Part shown: piece by piece, positions 62,753-64,000 of the stretch
Numbering within the stretch: the first letter of the stretch is position 1
Layout: every line of letters begins with the position of its first letter
Source of the DNA: Archilochus colubris
Taxonomy: Eukaryota; Chordata; Aves; Apodiformes; Trochilidae
Assembly: GCA_023079485.1 (NCBI GenBank)
Contig: CM041102.1
Location: 629,269 to 693,268 of the forward strand
DNA length: 64,000 nucleotides
Direction: 5' to 3'
Position numbers and translations under genes: made by a program
Notes under the pieces: generated by a model
The model's input: only the letters and a program-made list of their open reading frames with translations
Told to the model about the DNA's origin: nothing
Database searches by the model: none

Positions 62753-64000
62753 TGCTAAGGTTACAGCTGAGGAGGGGGAATCTGCATGTTGGTGCTGCCA
62801 GAAGCTGCCTGGGAAGGGCAGGTTGACCGGGCCTGGAGAGCTCCCAGCAGACAGAGTGTGGGGAGGATGGGGAAAGGGGAGAGCTGTAGCCCACCCGTGC
62901 TAGGGCCATCTCCTCAGGCAGAGCAGCTGGACACTGTGTGGCACCCATCCATACTGGTACCCTGGGGATGGTCATTGCCCACAGCCAGGGTGGGAGTTAC
63001 TGGTTTGGGCTGGAACAGCGCGGAGCTGCAGGAGGAGCCTTGTCAGCACACGTCCTGCCTGGAGATAAAGGAATGGCCCAGGGTGGGGGCTGGCTCAGGA
63101 CAGAGGCTGGCACAGGGCTGGGGATGGCAGCAAACTGCCTTGCCCTTCCCAAGCCTGGTGGAGCTGAACCCTGGGTTGAGCTGCTAGGAGGGCTGCAGAG
63201 CTGGGGACTGACACCACACAGCCAGCCATGGGGACCTTGGGACTCTGTGGCTCTGAGTCACCTGGGGGATGTCCCTCAGAGTCCTGGCTGGTGGCAGTGT
63301 GAGCTGCAGCTCTCATGGAGACAACACACAGTGCTGTGGCCGTGCAGGGGTTCGGGGCTGCAGCCTTGGGTCTGTCCTTGCAGGAATGGCCACGGGATCC
63401 TCGCTCCAGGCACACGGTTCCCTGGGGAGTGAGCTGGGAGCTGCTGGGATGGATCCAGCAGGGAGGCTGTGCTGCCACATCCTGAGCGAATGGGAGCGAG
63501 AGGCCACAGCCCCTGCATGCTGTCCCTCTGGCAGATCCATGGCTGGTGGCCACCAAACGTCACCTTCAACAGATGTGTCTTGGTTTCAGAATTTGGCTGC
63601 TGGCTCACGGCCGAGCAGCCGGGCTGGGGGGATCGTTGGTGCTGGGTGCAGGCGGGAGGAGGAAGCAGCTCTGTGGTCAGGCAGTTTCCATCCTCCCTGC
63701 ACCTGAGGCGAGGCAGCAGCTCAGCTCCTTCCCTCCAGCTGCTGTCTGGGGGTGCTGACTGCCTTCCTTCCTTCCGCCTGCAGCTTGAGCCCGGCCCGTG
63801 GCTGAGCACAGGATGATTTCACCAACCTGGTGACTGCCATGACACTTTATCCTCTCAGCGGATTACACCAAGTATTTATGTTTTCAAAGGTTTTGGAAAG
63901 ATTTACCGGGTGTGCTGTCCACCCCCTGCACACAGAAGGCTCAGCCCTGGGCCTGGGTAGGATTTGAATGGTGGATAAATTCCTGCAGCCAACAGAGATA

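Larger units (their letters stand above)
57590..64000. other. Right-flank noncoding DNA
   Basis: The CpG island ends sharply near 57,580 and an AT-rich block (57,590-57,930) follows that looks like a conserved noncoding element. Beyond it is ordinary DNA with no recognisable exon. In the human order the next gene is TBC1D16, whose 3' end would lie further right; nothing here could be assigned to it. Short repeats at 58,051, 61,101 and 62,720 are listed separately. Confidence 0.6.

Overview
The window is vertebrate nuclear DNA, most likely from a bird. Four intron-containing genes are recognisable by their proteins and lie in the order ENPP7 (+), CBX2 (+), CBX8 (-), CBX4 (-). This is the arrangement of human 17q25.3, but packed into about 47 kb. 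The only interspersed repeats I can recognise are two decayed CR1-type LINE fragments. There is no Alu, L1 or recognisable LTR element, and GC and CpG are very high around the CBX genes. Together these fit a gene-dense sauropsid chromosome, probably an avian microchromosome; a crocodile or turtle is not excluded by sequence reading alone.

Layout: 1-9.3 kb is noncoding left flank with homopolymer runs, one antisense CR1 remnant and a small CpG patch. ENPP7 (9,360-14,220; five coding exons) encodes an intestinal-type alkaline sphingomyelinase. 14.6-19.4 kb is intergenic. CBX2 (20,344-24,314) starts in a CpG island and probably has a 3'UTR reaching an AATAAA at 28,395. An orphan CpG island (28.4-29.6 kb) separates the tail-to-tail pair CBX2/CBX8. 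CBX8 (34,076-32,093, minus) has an AT-rich 3' region down to about 29.7 kb. From about 33.65 to 43.1 kb there is a very CpG-rich domain that begins at the CBX8 promoter and holds no convincing gene. 43-51.4 kb is ordinary noncoding DNA. CBX4 (56,031-52,323, minus) starts in its own CpG island (54.6-57.6 kb). 57.6-64 kb is noncoding right flank.

The three CBX genes are paralogues with the same five-exon design: exons of 69/72, 44, 66, 67/70 nt and one large last exon, with identical intron phases. Each protein has an N-terminal chromodomain that reads H3K27me3 and a C-terminal Pc box that binds RING1A/B, so all three are alternative Polycomb subunits of canonical PRC1. The locus is therefore a cluster of Polycomb readers in the kind of CpG-rich chromatin that Polycomb itself occupies, which suggests mutual or self-regulation (inference). 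ENPP7 is functionally unrelated and is a syntenic neighbour.

The most unusual unexplained structure is in the CpG-rich domain at 39.70-39.99 kb. Two perfect SRF CArG boxes form an exact inverted pair, and about 140 bp upstream a TEAD core is flanked by inverted homeodomain cores. It looks like an undescribed regulatory module or promoter; no decisive search could be run here.
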